52,187 bases of DNA from NCBI GenBank assembly GCA_902825845.1, contig CADECM010000036.1, positions 1 through 52,187 on the forward strand. Direction: 5' to 3'. Every line of letters starts with the position of its first letter. The first letter of the stretch is position 1. The notes beneath the pieces are model-generated. The model was given only the letters and a program-made list of their open reading frames with translations, did not search any database and had not been told where the DNA came from. Shown piece by piece: positions 8,266-15,640 of the stretch. The DNA is from an uncultured beta proteobacterium. GTDB taxonomy: Bacteria; Pseudomonadota; Gammaproteobacteria; Burkholderiales; SG8-41. A program made the translations under genes and the position numbers.

Positions 8266-8294
8266 TACGTGAGGCGTAAGGCGTAAGGCGTGTG
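8253..8294 (+). repeat. Tandem heptamer array overlapping the EAL gene stop
   Basis: Six units: GCGTGAG ACGTGAT ACGTGAG GCGTAAG GCGTAAG GCGTGTG. The stop codon of the EAL gene (8263-8265) is inside unit 2. A copy-number change of one unit would shift the reading frame at the stop and alter the tail. Confidence 0.85.
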
Positions 8295-8342
8295 GCGAAG
8301 CTTGCGCCATGGCCTGCGGCGCCGTGTGCCGCCGGCGCGCTT

Positions 8343-8996
8343 TTACCCCGCATGCCTGACGCACCTAAATACGATATCCCACACGCCGTGGCCGAGTTTC
8401 AAGCCGCGCGACTCGAACTTGGTGCGCGGGCGGTAGGCGGGGCGCGGCGCGTAGTCCTGCGCGGTGTTTTGCAGCTCCGGCGCCGCGCTGCAGACGGCCA
8501 GTATCTGCTCCGCGTATTCGTGCCAGTCGGTGGCGGCGTGCAGATAGCCGCCGGTTTTCAGCGTCCGTAGCAGGCGTTCCACCATGGGCGGCTGAATCAG
8601 GCGCCGTTTGTGATGGCGCTTCTTCGGCCACGGATCGGGGAAGAAAATATGCACGCCGTCGATGCTGCGCGGCGCAATCATGTGCTGCAGCACTTCCATC
8701 GCATCGTGCTGAATGATGCGCACGTTGCCGAGCTGGTTGGCGTCGATCTGTTTCAGCAGACTGCCAACGCCGGGCGTATGCACTTCAATGCCCAGATAGT
8801 CGGTCTCGGGATGTGCCGCGGCGATGGCTGCCGTGGTTTCGCCCATGCCGAAGCCGATTTCCAGTACTTTGGGCGCGCTGCGGCCGAACACGCGATCGAG
8901 ATCCAGCGGCGCTTCGCTGTAGGCGATGCCGTATATCGGCAGCAGCGTCTCGTGTGCCCGCTGCTGGGCCTCGGAGACGCGACCCTGGCGCAGCAC
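8343..8996 (-). CDS. trmB: tRNA (guanine-N7-)-methyltransferase
   Basis: An enzyme of about 217 residues that makes m7G46 in the tRNA variable loop from SAM. Motifs are [13 protein letters not shown] (SAM binding), [10 protein letters not shown], the [18 protein letters not shown] signature and TDWHEYA. The frame stays open upstream and encodes [17 protein letters not shown], which includes the family's conserved IRSxVxRQGR start region. However, the only standard start codon found is GTG 8996, inside that block, so the true start is uncertain (a rare ATT/ATA codon is possible). An AT-rich element lies just upstream, between this gene and thiG. Order thiS-thiG-trmB on one strand is a common betaproteobacterial arrangement. 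Confidence 0.93.
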   Translation of the reverse strand: MLRQGRVSEAQQRAHETLLPIYGIAYSEAPLDLDRVFGRSAPKVLEIGFGMGETTAAIAAAHPETDYLGIEVHTPGVGSLLKQIDANQLGNVRIIQHDAMEVLQHMIAPRSIDGVHIFFPDPWPKKRHHKRRLIQPPMVERLLRTLKTGGYLHAATDWHEYAEQILAVCSAAPELQNTAQDYAPRPAYRPRTKFESRGLKLGHGVWDIVFRCVRHAG

Positions 8997-9041
8997 GTAG
9001 CTGCGAATATGGCGCGGCGTATCGATGTCGCGGTAACTATG

Positions 9042-9067
9042 TAAGTTATTGTTTTTATTGAATATTT
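9042..9067 (+). repeat. AT-rich junction element, copy 3 (thiG-trmB)
   Basis: TAAGTTATTGTTTTTATTGA followed by ATATTT, ending one base before the thiG stop codon. It lies antisense to the two genes it separates, at the place where the trmB ribosome-binding site and start would be expected. Confidence 0.75.
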
Positions 9068-9871
9068 CTACGATTTTCCGATCATGCCGCCGGTGGGCGA
9101 ACTGGGCGAGGCGGAATAGAGCTTCTTCGGCATGCGTCCGGCGCGCCAGGCGTCACGGCCGGCCTCGACCGCCTTGCGCATGGCCGAGGCCATCAGCACC
9201 GGGTCTTTGGCGGCGGCGATCGCGGTGTTCATCAGCACGGCGTCGCAGCCAAGTTCCATGGCAATGGCGGCGTCGGAGGCGGTGCCCACGCCCGCGTCGA
9301 CCACGACCGGCACCGTGGCGCTTTCGATGATGATTTGCAGATTCCACGGATTCAGGATGCCCATGCCGGAGCCGATCAGCGATGCCAGCGGCATCACCGC
9401 CACGCAGCCGATCTCTTCGAGCTGTTTGGCGATGATCGGATCATCCGAGGTGTACACCATCACCTTGAAGCCGTCCTTGACCAGGGTTTTGGCAGCGGCA
9501 ATGGTTTCCACCACGTTGGGATACAAGGTCTTCGGATCGCCCAGCACTTCCAGCTTTACCAGGTCGTGGCCGTCGAGCAATTCGCGCGCCAGCCGCAGCG
9601 TGCGCACCGCGTCGTCGGCCGTGTAGCAGCCGGCGGTGTTCGGCAGGATGGTGAACTTCGACGGCGGCAACGCCTCGAGCAGGCTCGGCTCGTCGGGGTT
9701 CTGGCCGATGTTGGTGCGGCGAATCGCAACCGTGATGATTTGCGCGCCGCTCGCGTCGACCGCCGCGCGCGTTTCGGCGAAATCCCTGTATTTGCCCGTC
9801 CCCACCAACAGACGGGATGCGTATGCCTTGCCGCCGATCAGCAGCGGATCCATATTTTCATGCGGCGTCAT
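9068..9871 (-). CDS. thiG: Thiazole synthase
   Basis: A 267-residue enzyme forming the thiazole ring of thiamine from deoxyxylulose 5-phosphate, dehydroglycine and ThiS thiocarboxylate. The Schiff-base lysine is K106 in LVKLEVLGD. Also present are [17 protein letters not shown], the phosphate-binding region GSGMGILN, and [21 protein letters not shown]. Length is normal. It directly follows thiS (18 bp gap), with which it acts. No TPP riboswitch (THI box) was found upstream of thiS. Confidence 0.97.
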   Translation of the reverse strand: MTPHENMDPLLIGGKAYASRLLVGTGKYRDFAETRAAVDASGAQIITVAIRRTNIGQNPDEPSLLEALPPSKFTILPNTAGCYTADDAVRTLRLARELLDGHDLVKLEVLGDPKTLYPNVVETIAAAKTLVKDGFKVMVYTSDDPIIAKQLEEIGCVAVMPLASLIGSGMGILNPWNLQIIIESATVPVVVDAGVGTASDAAIAMELGCDAVLMNTAIAAAKDPVLMASAMRKAVEAGRDAWRAGRMPKKLYSASPSSPTGGMIGKS

Positions 9872-9889
9872 AGTGCGTCCTCTTTCAGA

Positions 9890-10093
9890 TTAACCGCCGC
9901 CGACGGCAGCGACAATTTCCACCTTGTCACCCTCGGCAAGCAGGTGTTCGGCATGGCGTCCGCGCGGCACGATTTCGCCGTTGCATTCGAGCGCCACGCG
10001 CTTGCCGGCAAGTTCCAGCGCGGCAATCAGTGTCGCGCAGGTCAGCGGCGCCGGAAACCGGCGCGATTCGCCGTTCACGGTGATGGATATCAA
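9890..10093 (-). CDS. thiS: Sulfur carrier protein ThiS
   Basis: A small ubiquitin-like carrier of about 67 residues ending in AAVGGG; the terminal Gly-Gly is adenylated and thiocarboxylated to supply sulfur to ThiG. The body matches the family: ITVNGE at the start, CNGEIVPRGRH and LAEGDKVEIV. A TTG start at 10093 (MISITVNGE) gives the usual 66-67 residues and has GGGA upstream; a longer TTG start at 10111 adds six residues. The order thiS-thiG is standard. Confidence 0.9.
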   Translation of the reverse strand: MISITVNGESRRFPAPLTCATLIAALELAGKRVALECNGEIVPRGRHAEHLLAEGDKVEIVAAVGGG

Positions 10094-10276
10094 GGCAGGT
10101 GTTCCCGGCAACTGGGCGCTGACGTCAAATAGTGGGAGTCAAAAGCCACGCCGCCGACGCTGCGGCCCGCCACGTGGTTTGAATGCGTTCCTATTTTACC
10201 GGGTCGGCACGCGAATAGGGATAAAGCCATTTTCTCCTCACACTCCGCAATATGGATAGGTAAATGCATGATTATT

Positions 10277-10285
10277 TGCTAGAAT
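10277..10285 (+). promoter_or_regulatory. Candidate extended -10 promoter of the PilZ-like gene
   Basis: TGCTAGAAT fits an extended -10 (TGnTANAAT) in a locally AT-rich stretch 31 bp before the ATG at 10317. No good -35 hexamer is seen at the usual distance, as is common for extended -10 promoters. The rest of the 10094-10316 gap shows nothing else clear. Confidence 0.4.
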
Positions 10286-10316
10286 TTCAAATCGCCGTCA
10301 ATTAAGCGGGCTGGGC

Positions 10317-11849
10317 ATGCAAAACGGGAAAGACACGCACGAGGCTGCCGATGTGTCGCCGCTGCTGCGAGACACGCAAAAGACCATTGCGGCACTGCCG
10401 GCTGACGACGCTGTAACCGCGGCCACGCAAATCACCGCGGCATTGGCGGCGCTGAATGCCGACAATGCGCTGCCGCCGACACAGCGCTATGCCGCCATCA
10501 GCCTGCTCGACGCCGCCGCCTTGCCCCATGCGGAGCGGATGGGACGGGAGTACCTGAATACGTCGCGTCACACCCGGCAGCGCGAAGCTGAATTGTGGCA
10601 TGGTGCCCATGGCTGCTGGTGCGAACTCGCGGCCGGCTACGGGCGCTGTGTTCAATTGGATGCCGGCGCGGATGAAAGCTTGCGCGAGTGGGCGCCGGTG
10701 GCGGCGGCACGCGCAATACACGCGTTGCGCCGGCAGTTGCAGTGGCTGCGCATACGCTATACGCCATCGCCGCCGGCGTTGTGGCAGTCGCTGGCCGCAA
10801 TGCTGTTGCGATGCGACGGTGCGGGCGCCACGGCCGATATCATGATGTATCCCGGCGTGAGCACCACGCTGCAGCGCGAAGCGCTGAAGACATTGACGCT
10901 GGGCGTATTGAGCACGGAAAACCTGATGCCGCCGGAGCAGGAATGGGCCGCCCACCTCGTCGACCGTTACGCCAGTGAATTTGTGCTGGCGCGCAGGCCG
11001 GACAGCGGCTGCACGCACAGCTTCGATCTCCAGCACCCGCTGGCGCCCGGCCGGATTGGCGCAGGCGTGCCGTCCGGCTCGAACCTGCGTTATTTTGGCG
11101 CCGGCACGGCGGGCGCGTCGCTCAAGGCGGCCGTGCGCGTGATGGCGCACGAGCAACAGGTGCCCGCCGCGCTGGGATTCACCGCGCCGATCGAGCCGGC
11201 CTTGCTGCTGCCGGTATTGCAGCAAGTGTCGCTGGAATGGACAGGCACACCCGAGGAGCGGCGCCAGCAACGCGAAAAGACCAATGCGCGCATTTCCGTT
11301 TTGCATGGTTTCGATCAAATCGCCGGCGAGATCGACCGTTCGACGGCCGACCCCTTTGACTTTACCGTCAAGGCCGCCGGTGAGAGCTGGATCGCCAGCG
11401 ATATCAGCTCTGACGGTTTTGGCGTGGTGATGCCGGCGGTCAGCGGCGACTGGGTGAGTGTGGGCAGCGTGCTCGGCATCGGCGGCGAAGCGGCCGGCGC
11501 CTGGTCGGTGGGCATGGTGCGGCGGGTGCGCCGGCTCGATGGCGGGCAACAGCACATCGGTGTGCAGGTGTTGTGCCGCCACGCGCAAGTGGCGCGCGTC
11601 ATGCGCGAGGCGGCGGAAACCGGCAATCGCGTGACGCAGCGCATGCCGGTCGATCGCGCCATACTGCTCACGCCCGATGCCATGCGGCAGCCGCAAATCG
11701 AGTTGCTGGTGAGCGATGCGGCGCTGTACGGCGATGCCACCCTGCATGTGGTGACCAGCGACGGCGCACTGCTGGTGAAGCGCAGCGCGGTCGAGGAAAT
11801 TAATGCGGACTGCGCGCGTATCCGTCTTGCGGTGCTCGGCGTCGAATAA
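10317..11849 (+). CDS. PilZ-like domain protein of unknown function
   Basis: A 510-residue soluble protein with no signal peptide or membrane segment. The C-terminal part (about 350-430) resembles a PilZ domain: ASDISSDGFG supplies the D/N-x-S-x-x-G motif, and WSVGMVRRVRRL followed by IGVQVL matches the strand pattern of PilZ proteins. The RxxxR motif that usually begins a c-di-GMP-binding PilZ domain is not evident, so ligand binding is uncertain. The helical N-terminal two thirds are not recognised; they carry HGCWCELAAGYGRC. The gene has its own promoter-like site and is followed by a palindrome and a tRNA. Link to c-di-GMP signalling is inference from the C-terminal motif and the nearby EAL protein. 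Confidence 0.65.
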   Translation: MQNGKDTHEAADVSPLLRDTQKTIAALPADDAVTAATQITAALAALNADNALPPTQRYAAISLLDAAALPHAERMGREYLNTSRHTRQREAELWHGAHGCWCELAAGYGRCVQLDAGADESLREWAPVAAARAIHALRRQLQWLRIRYTPSPPALWQSLAAMLLRCDGAGATADIMMYPGVSTTLQREALKTLTLGVLSTENLMPPEQEWAAHLVDRYASEFVLARRPDSGCTHSFDLQHPLAPGRIGAGVPSGSNLRYFGAGTAGASLKAAVRVMAHEQQVPAALGFTAPIEPALLLPVLQQVSLEWTGTPEERRQQREKTNARISVLHGFDQIAGEIDRSTADPFDFTVKAAGESWIASDISSDGFGVVMPAVSGDWVSVGSVLGIGGEAAGAWSVGMVRRVRRLDGGQQHIGVQVLCRHAQVARVMREAAETGNRVTQRMPVDRAILLTPDAMRQPQIELLVSDAALYGDATLHVVTSDGALLVKRSAVEEINADCARIRLAVLGVE

Positions 11850-11860
11850 GCCTGTCGCTG

Positions 11861-11874
11861 ACGGGACGTCCCGT
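11861..11874. other. Perfect 14-bp palindrome after the PilZ-like gene
   Basis: ACGGGACGTCCCGT is a perfect palindrome without a loop, 11 bp after the stop codon and 62 bp before the tRNA. With no T tract it is not a terminator; it could be a dimeric protein site ahead of the tRNA. A TAGAAT (11893-11898) nearby could be the tRNA -10. Confidence 0.35.
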
Positions 11875-11936
11875 GCCGCGCCCGCGCAGTGATAGAATCC
11901 GCCGCTGCAAGTGCGCGCTTGCGCGGCGGACCTTGC

Positions 11937-12010
11937 GCGGGTGTAGTTCAATGGTAGAACGGCAGCTTCCCAAGCTGCATACGAGGGTTCGATTCCCTTC
12001 ACCCGCTCCA
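11937..12010 (+). tRNA. tRNA-Gly (anticodon CCC)
   Basis: A 74-nt cloverleaf with encoded CCA. The acceptor GCGGGTG pairs with CACCCGC, the discriminator is T, and CCA occupies 12008-12010. The anticodon stem GCAGC/GCTGC holds the loop TTCCCAA, giving anticodon CCC for GGG codons. The T arm contains GGGTTCGATTCCC. No integrase or direct repeat of the tRNA end is seen downstream, so there is no sign of an island at this tRNA. Confidence 0.96.
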
Positions 12011-12043
12011 AACGCGCCGTCAATCCTCCAGCGGCGCCGAACT

Positions 12044-12086
12044 TTTGGCGGTCAAGCCGTTCACATGACTTGGCGCGACCGCCAAA
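12044..12086. other. Inverted repeat between tRNA-Gly and asmA
   Basis: Perfect 10-bp arms TTTGGCGGTC and GACCGCCAAA, separated by 23 bases. It lies midway in the 117-bp gap between the tRNA and the AsmA gene. It lacks a T tract, so an operator or paired protein site is as likely as a weak terminator. Confidence 0.4.
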
Positions 12087-12127
12087 CCCCGTGCGCGGCT
12101 CGCTGCACAAGATGCTAATGTAAACCA

Positions 12128-14530
12128 ATGAAAATACTGAAACTCCTGGCGCTGGCCTGTGCGGGCATCGCGGTATTGATCGGCGCCGTGGCGGCGTATG
12201 TGGCCGCGACGTTCGACCCGAATGCCTACAAGCCGCAGATAATCCAACTGGTCAAGGACAAGAAACAGCGCACGCTGAAAATCGACGGTGATATCAAACT
12301 CAAGTTCTGGCCCAGCATCGGCGCCGATCTGGGCAAGTTATCGCTCTCGGATTTTCAGCGTGACACCGAATTTGCCGCCGTCGACAGTGCGCGCGTTGCG
12401 CTCAAGCTGATGCCGCTGTTGTCAAAGAAGGTGGTGGTGGACGAGGTCGAAATCATCGGCGCGCGTGCCACCCTCATCAAGTACAAAGACGGGCGCATGA
12501 ACGTCGACGATCTGTTGTCCAAGGAAGAGAAAAAGGAACAGGAGGCGGTCGCGTTCGATATTGCTCACGTCAAGATTGCGAATTCCCAGTTGCGTTATCG
12601 CGACGAGGCCCTGGGCGCGCAGTACGCGCTGTCCAACGTCAATCTCACCACGGGCCGCATCGCGCCCAACGTGCCCGGAAAAATCGACCTGTCGATGACC
12701 GTGCAGGGCGACAAGCCGCGGCTCGACCTGGGCGTGGCGCTCAACACCCGGCTGACGTTCGATCTCGATAACCAGGTGTTCGCGTTCGAGGGATTGGGGC
12801 TGGAAACGAAAGGTCGGGCGTTGGATATGAGCAACATCGACGCCAAAATCACGGGCAGTAAAGTCGATGCCAAACTCAAGGCGGGCGAACTCACCGCCAA
12901 CGGCCTGGCGCTCTCCCTGGCGGCGCTGCAGGGGAAGACCAATCGCATTACGGTCAAGGGCGCGGGCAGCCTGAGCGCCAAACTCGGTGCGGGCGAGCTG
13001 ACCACCAATGGTCTGTCCGTGGCGCTGACTTACGCGAACGGCAAGGACAATCTCGACCTGAAGCTCGACGCGCCGAAGCTGTTGATTACCCGCGACAAGG
13101 CGTCCGGCGACAAGGTGACGGTGGCGGCGAAACTCACCCATCCGCAGGGCGTGACGGTTGCCAACATTGTGCTGCCCGGCATCGAGGGTACGGCACAGGC
13201 GTTCAGGGCGGCCGCCATGACGCTGGATCTCGACATGAAGCAGGGTGATCAAACCGTCAAGGCGCGCGTGACGTCGCCGCTCACCGGTAACATACCGGCG
13301 CAGCAGATCAGTCTGCCGCAGCTTGCCATCAACGTCACTGCGAGCGGCCCGAATCTGCCGGGCAAGACCATCAGCGGCAATCTGGCCGGCAGCGCCAGCG
13401 TCAATGGCAGCAAGCAGCAGGTACAGGCGAATCTCTCGGGCAAGGTGTCCGACAGCACGATCAAGGCGCAAGTCGGCGTGAACGGCTTTGCGCCGCCCGG
13501 TATCACCTTCGACGTGGATATCGATCAACTGGATGTGGATAAATACGCGTCGCCCGCCGCGGGTGGCGCGGGCGCCAAGGGCGGCGCGGGCGCGGAAAAG
13601 CCGCTCGATTTGTCCGCCTTGCGCCTGCTGCGCGCCAGCGGCAAATTGCGCATCGGCACACTCAAGGCCTCCAACATCCGCGCCAGCAATGTACGGCTTG
13701 AGGTGAAGGCGGGCGGCGGCCAGGTGTCAGTGAGTCCGCTGTCCGCAAACCTCTATGGCGGTGCAATGAACGGCGCGCTTTCGGTCAACGCCGCGCAGGC
13801 GACACCCGCGTTCGCGATCAAGCAGAATCTGAGCGGCGTGTCGGTTGGACCGCTGCTCAAGGATCTGGCCAACAAGGATATGCTGGATGGCAAGGGCACG
13901 GTGAATGTGGACGTGCGCACGCAGGGAGCGACCGTCGGCGCGCTCAAGCGCGCGCTCAACGGCAACGCCGCGGTCAATCTGCGCGACGGGGCGGTGAAGG
14001 GCATCGATATCGCCGGAACCATCAACAGCGCCAAGGCGCAGTTGGGCTCGCTGACCGGAAAACAAACGAAGCAGGCGGACAACAGCAAGAAGACCGAGTT
14101 TTCGGAGTTGAGCGGCACGTTCGCGATTCAGAGCGGCGTCGCCCACAACAATGATTTGTCCCTGAAGTCGCCGCTGTTGCGTGTGGGCGGCGCAGGCAGC
14201 ATCAATATCGGCGAAGACAGTATCGACTACCTGGTGAAGGCTTCGATCGTGGGTTCCCTGAAAGGACAGGGCGGCCGCGATGCCAACGATCTCAAAGGGG
14301 TCACTGTGCCGGTGCGCGCAACCGGGCCGCTGACGGCGCCTTCGTTTGCGCTGGATTTCAACGCCATGCTCACCGATACGGTGAAGCAGAAAGCCGAAGA
14401 CATGGTGAAGAGCAAGATCGAGGAGCGCCTGTTCGGCAAGAAGCCCGCGCCTGCCGCGCCCGGCGCCGCGCCGGCGCCGAATGTGCGTGACGCCGCCAAG
14501 GATGCGCTGAAGGGCATTTTTGGGCGCTGA
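12128..14530 (+). CDS. AsmA family protein
   Basis: An 800-residue inner-membrane-anchored protein with one N-terminal membrane segment (ILKLLALACAGIAVLIGAVAAYVAA) and a large periplasmic beta-rich body. The AsmA N-terminal hallmark is present: FDPNAYKPQIIQLVKDKKQRTLKIDGDIKLKFWPSIGADLG. The C-terminal AsmA_2-type region includes GNAAVNLRDGAVKGIDIAGTI and DSIDYLVKASIVGSLKGQGG. AsmA-like proteins are repeat-beta-groove proteins implicated in moving phospholipid to the outer membrane, which fits the lpt and mla genes elsewhere in the window. The middle is rich in Gly, Ala and Lys with loosely repeated blocks (KLKAGELTANGL, KLGAGELTTNGL). The end overlaps mutY by 11 bases. Confidence 0.9.
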   Translation: MKILKLLALACAGIAVLIGAVAAYVAATFDPNAYKPQIIQLVKDKKQRTLKIDGDIKLKFWPSIGADLGKLSLSDFQRDTEFAAVDSARVALKLMPLLSKKVVVDEVEIIGARATLIKYKDGRMNVDDLLSKEEKKEQEAVAFDIAHVKIANSQLRYRDEALGAQYALSNVNLTTGRIAPNVPGKIDLSMTVQGDKPRLDLGVALNTRLTFDLDNQVFAFEGLGLETKGRALDMSNIDAKITGSKVDAKLKAGELTANGLALSLAALQGKTNRITVKGAGSLSAKLGAGELTTNGLSVALTYANGKDNLDLKLDAPKLLITRDKASGDKVTVAAKLTHPQGVTVANIVLPGIEGTAQAFRAAAMTLDLDMKQGDQTVKARVTSPLTGNIPAQQISLPQLAINVTASGPNLPGKTISGNLAGSASVNGSKQQVQANLSGKVSDSTIKAQVGVNGFAPPGITFDVDIDQLDVDKYASPAAGGAGAKGGAGAEKPLDLSALRLLRASGKLRIGTLKASNIRASNVRLEVKAGGGQVSVSPLSANLYGGAMNGALSVNAAQATPAFAIKQNLSGVSVGPLLKDLANKDMLDGKGTVNVDVRTQGATVGALKRALNGNAAVNLRDGAVKGIDIAGTINSAKAQLGSLTGKQTKQADNSKKTEFSELSGTFAIQSGVAHNNDLSLKSPLLRVGGAGSINIGEDSIDYLVKASIVGSLKGQGGRDANDLKGVTVPVRATGPLTAPSFALDFNAMLTDTVKQKAEDMVKSKIEERLFGKKPAPAAPGAAPAPNVRDAAKDALKGIFGR

Positions 14531-15614
14531 CCACGGCGCGTCGCCGGGCAGCGCGGCGGCGCGCCTGATCGCCTGGCATAAGCGCCACGGCCGCCACGAT
14601 CTGCCGTGGCAGGGCACGCACGACGCGTACCGCATCTGGTTGTCCGAGGTGATGTTGCAGCAGACCCAGGTGAGCACCGTCATTCCCTATTACCAGCGCT
14701 TTCTCAAACGGTTCCCCACAGTGCAGGCACTGGCGGCGGCGCCGCTGGATGCGGTGCTCTCGCTATGGAGCGGGCTCGGCTATTACTCGCGCGGGCGCAA
14801 TTTGCACCAGGCGGCGGGCATCCTCGTTGAACGGCACGGCGGCAGGATGCCGCATGATCCCGCGCTGGTGCAGACGCTGCCGGGGATCGGCCGTTCCACC
14901 GCCGCGGCGATATGCGTGTTTGCCCATGGTGGCCGCCACGCCATCCTCGACGGCAATGTCAAGCGTGTGCTGGCGCGCTACTGCGGGGTGCGGGGCTATC
15001 CGGGCGACAGCGCGGTACAGGAAATTCTATGGCGCAAGGCCGAAGCGCTGTTGCCGCCGCCGGGTAAAAGCGCGCGCAATATCATTTCCTATACGCAGGG
15101 CCTGATGGATCTGGGTGCAAGCCTGTGCGCGCGCCGCAATCCGCAGTGCGGGCAGTGCCCCTGGCGCGCGGATTGTGTTGCGCGGCTGCGCGGACTGACG
15201 GGAAGTCTGCCGGAGAAAAAGCCGCGCGCCGCGTTGCCGCAACGTTCGACCGTGATGCTGCTGCTGCGCAACGCCGGCGACATTCTGTTGGAAAAGCGCG
15301 CGGCACGCGGCATCTGGGGCGGCTTGTGGTCGCTGCCCGAGGTGGAGCACGCGCGCGAGGCGCGCGCCGCGGCCGCGCAGCGCTATGGCGTGCGCGTACT
15401 CGCCGCGAGGACAGTGCCCGGCATCGATCATGGGTTTACGCACTTCAAGCTGCGCATCGAGGTAATGCTGCTGGATGTCGAGCGGCCAACGCGCGCCGCG
15501 CGCCGCGCGCGAACCGCAGCCGCTGCGTCGCCGCCGGTGGCGTGGTTGCCGCTGGCTGAAGCGGTTACCGCGGGAATTCCGGCGCCAGTGCGCAGAATAC
15601 TAGTAAGTATTTGA
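14520..15614 (+). CDS. mutY: Adenine DNA glycosylase MutY
   Basis: A 364-residue glycosylase that removes adenine mispaired with 8-oxoguanine. The catalytic Glu lies in SEVMLQQTQVSTVI, the helix-hairpin-helix is LPGIGRSTAAAI, and the catalytic Asp is in ILDGNVKRVLAR. The 4Fe-4S ligands follow the C-x6-C-x2-C-x5-C pattern in CARRNPQCGQCPWRADC. A C-terminal MutT-like domain for 8-oxoG recognition follows (IWGGLWSLPE, GFTHFKLRIEV). The start is a TTG overlapping the AsmA gene; no ATG precedes the catalytic domain. The last codons lie in an AT-rich junction element. Confidence 0.96.
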   Translation: MGADHGASPGSAAARLIAWHKRHGRHDLPWQGTHDAYRIWLSEVMLQQTQVSTVIPYYQRFLKRFPTVQALAAAPLDAVLSLWSGLGYYSRGRNLHQAAGILVERHGGRMPHDPALVQTLPGIGRSTAAAICVFAHGGRHAILDGNVKRVLARYCGVRGYPGDSAVQEILWRKAEALLPPPGKSARNIISYTQGLMDLGASLCARRNPQCGQCPWRADCVARLRGLTGSLPEKKPRAALPQRSTVMLLLRNAGDILLEKRAARGIWGGLWSLPEVEHAREARAAAAQRYGVRVLAARTVPGIDHGFTHFKLRIEVMLLDVERPTRAARRARTAAAASPPVAWLPLAEAVTAGIPAPVRRILVSI

Positions 15615-15631
15615 TTTTAAACAATATTGTT
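15604..15631 (+). repeat. AT-rich junction element, copy 4 (end of mutY)
   Basis: TAAGTATTTGATTTTAAACA continuing into ATATTGTT. The mutY stop TGA (15612-15614) lies inside it, and it ends in the perfect 12-bp palindrome AACAATATTGTT (15620-15631). It fills the gap between two convergent genes. Confidence 0.75.
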
Positions 15632-15640
15632 GGGCCGTCT

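Noticed and set aside
8253..8294. Short tandem repeat as a CRISPR array
   Set aside because: Period of 7 bp with no spacers; no cas genes in the window.
10094..10316. TPP riboswitch upstream of thiS
   Set aside because: No THI-box segments (CTGAGA, ACCTGATC-type) were found on the minus strand in this gap.
11937..12127. tRNA-Gly as an integration site of a genomic island
   Set aside because: No integrase, no repeat of the tRNA 3' end and no change in gene content downstream.
10302..12128. 608-codon minus-strand open frame opposite the PilZ-like gene and the tRNA
   Set aside because: It runs across a tRNA gene and has no recognisable domain.
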